7,471 nt of DNA from Alphaproteobacteria bacterium (GTDB lineage: Bacteria; Pseudomonadota; Alphaproteobacteria; UBA11222): positions 1-7,471 of the forward strand of contig DMKG01000225.1 of the NCBI GenBank assembly GCA_003454415.1, written 5' to 3'. Shown here piece after piece: positions 5,860 through 7,471 of the stretch (within the stretch, counting starts at the first letter, position 1; the number at the start of each line of letters is the position of its first letter). Position numbers and translations under genes: made by a program. The notes under the pieces are model-generated. The model was given only the letters and a program-made list of their open reading frames with translations. It was not told where the DNA came from and did no database searches.

Positions 5860-5928
5860 ATATCCGGAATTCTCAGCACGTATGAACCCGTCATCCGCCT
5901 CGCCTTTTTCCTGGGTGTTTTCGGCGCC
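5860..5928 (+). other. In-frame N-terminal extension of the hydroxylase, possible ATA start
   Basis: The hydroxylase frame is open upstream of its first ATG (5929) back to a TGA at 5782-5784, inside the DUF2125 gene. From 5860 it reads (M)SGILSTYEPVIRL followed by a hydrophobic AFFLGVFGA. This looks like the usual N-terminus and first membrane segment of this family (YEPxIRLxFFxGV...MALWE). No ATG, GTG or TTG lies in frame between that stop and 5929. GGAG at 5848-5851 ends 8 bases before ATA at 5860, the best-placed site. ATT at 5869 is a poorer alternative. A start-codon mutation (ATG to ATA), true ATA initiation or a sequencing error are all possible. Confidence 0.55.
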
Positions 5929-6693
5929 ATGGCGCTATGGGAGTTCCGGTCCCCCAGGCGGCCCCAGACGCATGGACGCCGGCTGCGCTGGCCCGCCAAT
6001 ATCGGCATCGTCGCGTTCAATACGCTGCTGGTCCGTCTTGTGTTCCCCGCCACGCTTGCGGGCGTGGCTTTGCTGGCGGAAAGCCGCGGCTGGGGCTTGT
6101 TGCCTGGTTTGCCCCTGCCTTACTGGCTGAAGATCGTGGTTGCGGTGCTGGTTTTTGACCTCGCCATCTATCTGCAGCATGTTCTGTTTCATGCCGTTCC
6201 GCTGTTGTGGCGGCTCCACCGCATGCATCACGCCGATCTTGAATTCGACGTCACCACCGGCGCCCGTTTTCACCCTTTCGAGATTCTGCTTTCCATGGGG
6301 TTCAAGCTCGGCCTTGCGGTCGCACTGGGCGCGCCAGCTGCGGCGGTGGTGATCTTCGAAATAGTGCTGAACGCAACCTCCATGTTCAATCACGGCAATG
6401 TCTGGCTTCCACTGCGGTGCGACCGGATTTTGCGCTGGTTTGTGGTTACGCCGGACATGCACCGCGTCCACCATTCGGTCCTGCCACACGAGACGAACAG
6501 CAATTTCGGCTTCAACCTGCCGTGGTGGGACCGGCTCATGGGAACCTACCGGGCGCAACCCCAGGCGGGACATGAGGCGATGACAATCGGCGTCGAACAG
6601 TTTCGCGACCCGTGCGAACTGCGGTTCGGCCGGCTGCTGTTACAGCCGTTCCGGGGGGATGCCCGCACCTATCCCCTGGGAAGCAGGGATTGA
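5929..6693 (+). CDS. Sterol desaturase / fatty acid hydroxylase family membrane di-iron enzyme
   Basis: Predicted integral membrane oxygenase that hydroxylates or desaturates a lipid with a non-haem di-iron centre. From the 5929 ATG it has 254 residues; from 5860, 277. The histidine clusters are complete and in order: HVLFH (84-88), HRMHH (97-101), His115 in RFHP, NHGN (154-157), and HRVHHS (178-183) followed by NSNFGFNLPWWDRLMGTY (190-207), the usual tail. Hydrophobic segments lie near 24-51, 66-88 and 127-149, plus one in the upstream extension. I give the first conventional start codon but think translation begins upstream (see 5860-5928). It follows the DUF2125 gene by under 100 bases and ends 6 bases from the convergent acetyltransferase stop. 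The substrate is unknown. Closeness to olsBA makes an ornithine-lipid hydroxylase (OlsE is in this superfamily) one possibility; a sterol, carotenoid or fatty acid is equally possible. Confidence 0.88.
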   Translation: MALWEFRSPRRPQTHGRRLRWPANIGIVAFNTLLVRLVFPATLAGVALLAESRGWGLLPGLPLPYWLKIVVAVLVFDLAIYLQHVLFHAVPLLWRLHRMHHADLEFDVTTGARFHPFEILLSMGFKLGLAVALGAPAAAVVIFEIVLNATSMFNHGNVWLPLRCDRILRWFVVTPDMHRVHHSVLPHETNSNFGFNLPWWDRLMGTYRAQPQAGHEAMTIGVEQFRDPCELRFGRLLLQPFRGDARTYPLGSRD

Positions 6694-6699
6694 GCCTTC

Positions 6700-7173
6700 T
6701 CAGAGCCGCAGGTGAAAATACTGGTTGAATGCGCTCGCAATATAGCCGCCAAAAGGTTCCCCCCGGACGAATCCGCGCCGGCGGTAAAGCGCCAGCGCGG
6801 GTTCGAAAGCGTCACCGCTGCCGGTCTCCAGGCTTAATACACGCACAGCACGTTCCCGCGCCCCGTTGATAATATATTCGAGGAGCTGGGCGGCCGCGCC
6901 CTTGCGCAGGAAATCGGGATGCGTCCGCATGGATTTCACTTCGGCCTGATCCCTCCCCAGCATTTTTAAGGCGCCGATGCTCGCGATCTTTTCTCCGCGC
7001 CAGGCGGACCAGACGGTCACGGAGGGGTCTTTCAGACCGCTCAGGTCCAGGGCGAACACGCTGCCGGGCGGGGAATTCGCATGCATGCCTTTCAAGTGCA
7101 GGACGATCAGCTCCCTTGCCTGATCTCCCGAAAGATCATCCTCGCGAATATCGAAACCCTTGCACGCCCTCAT
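6700..7173 (-). CDS. GNAT family N-acetyltransferase
   Basis: A 157-residue single-domain acetyltransferase predicted to use acetyl-CoA; the acceptor is unknown. It resembles the YsnE-like group. Visible are a GMHANSPPGSVFALDLSGLK block (29-48), VWSAWRGEKIASIGALK (54-70), the acetyl-CoA motif EVKSMRTHPDFLRKGAAAQLLEYII (78-102, with RKGAAA as the pyrophosphate loop), LSLETGSGDAFEPALALYRRRGF (113-135) and the typical EPFGGY (139-144). The final residues are a little divergent from the usual xxDPxSVFM ending. The ATG lies one base after the stop of the ribonucleotide reductase gene and has no clear Shine-Dalgarno of its own, so its translation is probably coupled to that gene. It converges on the hydroxylase gene with a 6-base gap and no visible terminator. 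Confidence 0.85.
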   Translation of the reverse strand: MRACKGFDIREDDLSGDQARELIVLHLKGMHANSPPGSVFALDLSGLKDPSVTVWSAWRGEKIASIGALKMLGRDQAEVKSMRTHPDFLRKGAAAQLLEYIINGARERAVRVLSLETGSGDAFEPALALYRRRGFVRGEPFGGYIASAFNQYFHLRL

Positions 7174-7174
7174 A

Positions 7175-7471
7175 TTATCCGCACCGGGAATAGCCGCAAT
7201 TCATGCAGGCGTCGCAACCCTCAATCCGCGACACCGCAGGGGCATGGCATTTCGGGCAAGGCCGCAAGTGCATGGCCTCCGGTTCCTGCGTCACGAAGGA
7301 AGCGCCGCCGCCAGGGGCGGCCTGCCGCGCGCCGCCGCTGGCAGGCGCGCTACCCCCCGCCATGAAACCTGTCGTGATCAGATGCTGCTCGATCACCCCG
7401 CCGATCGCCGCCAGAAGTGAGGGCACGTAACGCCCCTGCATCCAATGGCCGCGATTCGGACCACGCCATCT
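7175..7471 (-). CDS. nrdJ: B12-dependent (class II) ribonucleotide reductase, C-terminal end (partial)
   Basis: The frame is open to the window edge, so only the last 98 residues are seen; the ATG at 7441 is internal. The first part, GHWMQGRYVPSLLAAIGGVIEQHLI, matches as I recall it the TSCPD/NrdJb-type segment near the end of adenosylcobalamin-dependent reductases. These enzymes make deoxyribonucleotides with or without oxygen. Next come a flexible Gly/Ala/Pro-rich linker and a zinc-ribbon-like tail with two CxxC pairs (CPKC, CMNC), ending in CGYSRCG. In this enzyme class C-terminal cysteines pass electrons to the active site. Some genomes encode this part as a separate NrdJb polypeptide; the window cannot show which applies here. 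TAA is followed after one base by the acetyltransferase ATG. Confidence 0.75.
   Translation of the reverse strand, partial: RWRGPNRGHWMQGRYVPSLLAAIGGVIEQHLITTGFMAGGSAPASGGARQAAPGGGASFVTQEPEAMHLRPCPKCHAPAVSRIEGCDACMNCGYSRCG

Noticed and set aside
5882..6130. Plus-strand frame starting MNPSSASPF near the hydroxylase start
   Set aside because: It is in another frame from the conserved histidine-cluster protein and overlaps it. It cannot supply the missing N-terminus without a frameshift, and the true frame is already open there.
5935..6573. 212-codon minus-strand open frame opposite the hydroxylase
   Set aside because: It has low-complexity Gln/Arg/His composition and mirrors the conserved hydroxylase codons.
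6694..6699. Possible bidirectional terminator between the convergent genes
   Set aside because: Only six bases separate the two stop codons, and I see no stem with a T-tract on either strand nearby.

Overview
The window looks like chromosomal DNA of a fairly GC-rich alphaproteobacterium. Supporting this are an OlsB/OlsA pair for ornithine lipid synthesis, a DUF2125 protein (a family known mainly from Alphaproteobacteria), a short Ni-type glyoxalase I, and the C-terminal end of a B12-dependent (class II) ribonucleotide reductase. I cannot name the genus. There are nine recognisable protein genes (one cut by the window edge) and possibly the first codons of another at the left edge. I see no rRNA, tRNA, CRISPR array, transposase or phage gene.

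Left part (1-2056, all minus strand): an NDP-sugar cassette. Glucose-1-phosphate cytidylyltransferase (rfbF) overlaps by 4 bases (ATGA) the gene for a zinc-binding, three-domain sugar C-methyltransferase of the TylC3/TcaB9 type. Another gene may start 4 bases after the methyltransferase stop and leave the window. The cassette probably makes a CDP-activated, C-methylated deoxysugar for a surface polysaccharide. Its 297-bp upstream region (2057-2353) is AT-richer than its surroundings. It holds a 14-bp palindrome and three related copies of a roughly 40-bp motif starting with CTARTG, two of them forming a 78-bp inverted repeat.

Centre (2354-4243): olsB and olsA, minus strand, 9 bases apart, encode the two acyltransferases that build ornithine lipids, phosphorus-free membrane lipids. 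An 18-bp PHO-box-like sequence lies upstream of olsB, consistent with induction when phosphate is scarce. The divergent region shared with gloA also has ATGCGC boxes and a strong hairpin in the gloA leader.

Right part (4244-6693, plus strand): gloA (methylglyoxal detoxification), a DUF2125 envelope protein with a GTG start, and a membrane di-iron hydroxylase of the sterol desaturase/fatty acid hydroxylase family. The hydroxylase's conserved first membrane segment lies upstream of its first ATG and has no ATG, GTG or TTG. Its best ribosome-binding site points to an ATA codon. Its closeness to olsBA makes a lipid-modifying role, possibly OlsE-like, worth testing.

Right end (6700-7471, minus strand): a GNAT acetyltransferase gene starts one base after the stop of a ribonucleotide reductase gene that enters from outside the window. 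It converges on the hydroxylase gene with only 6 bases between the two stop codons.

Most of the window is ordinary core and envelope metabolism. The least explained items are the CTARTG repeat cluster and the missing start codon of the hydroxylase.
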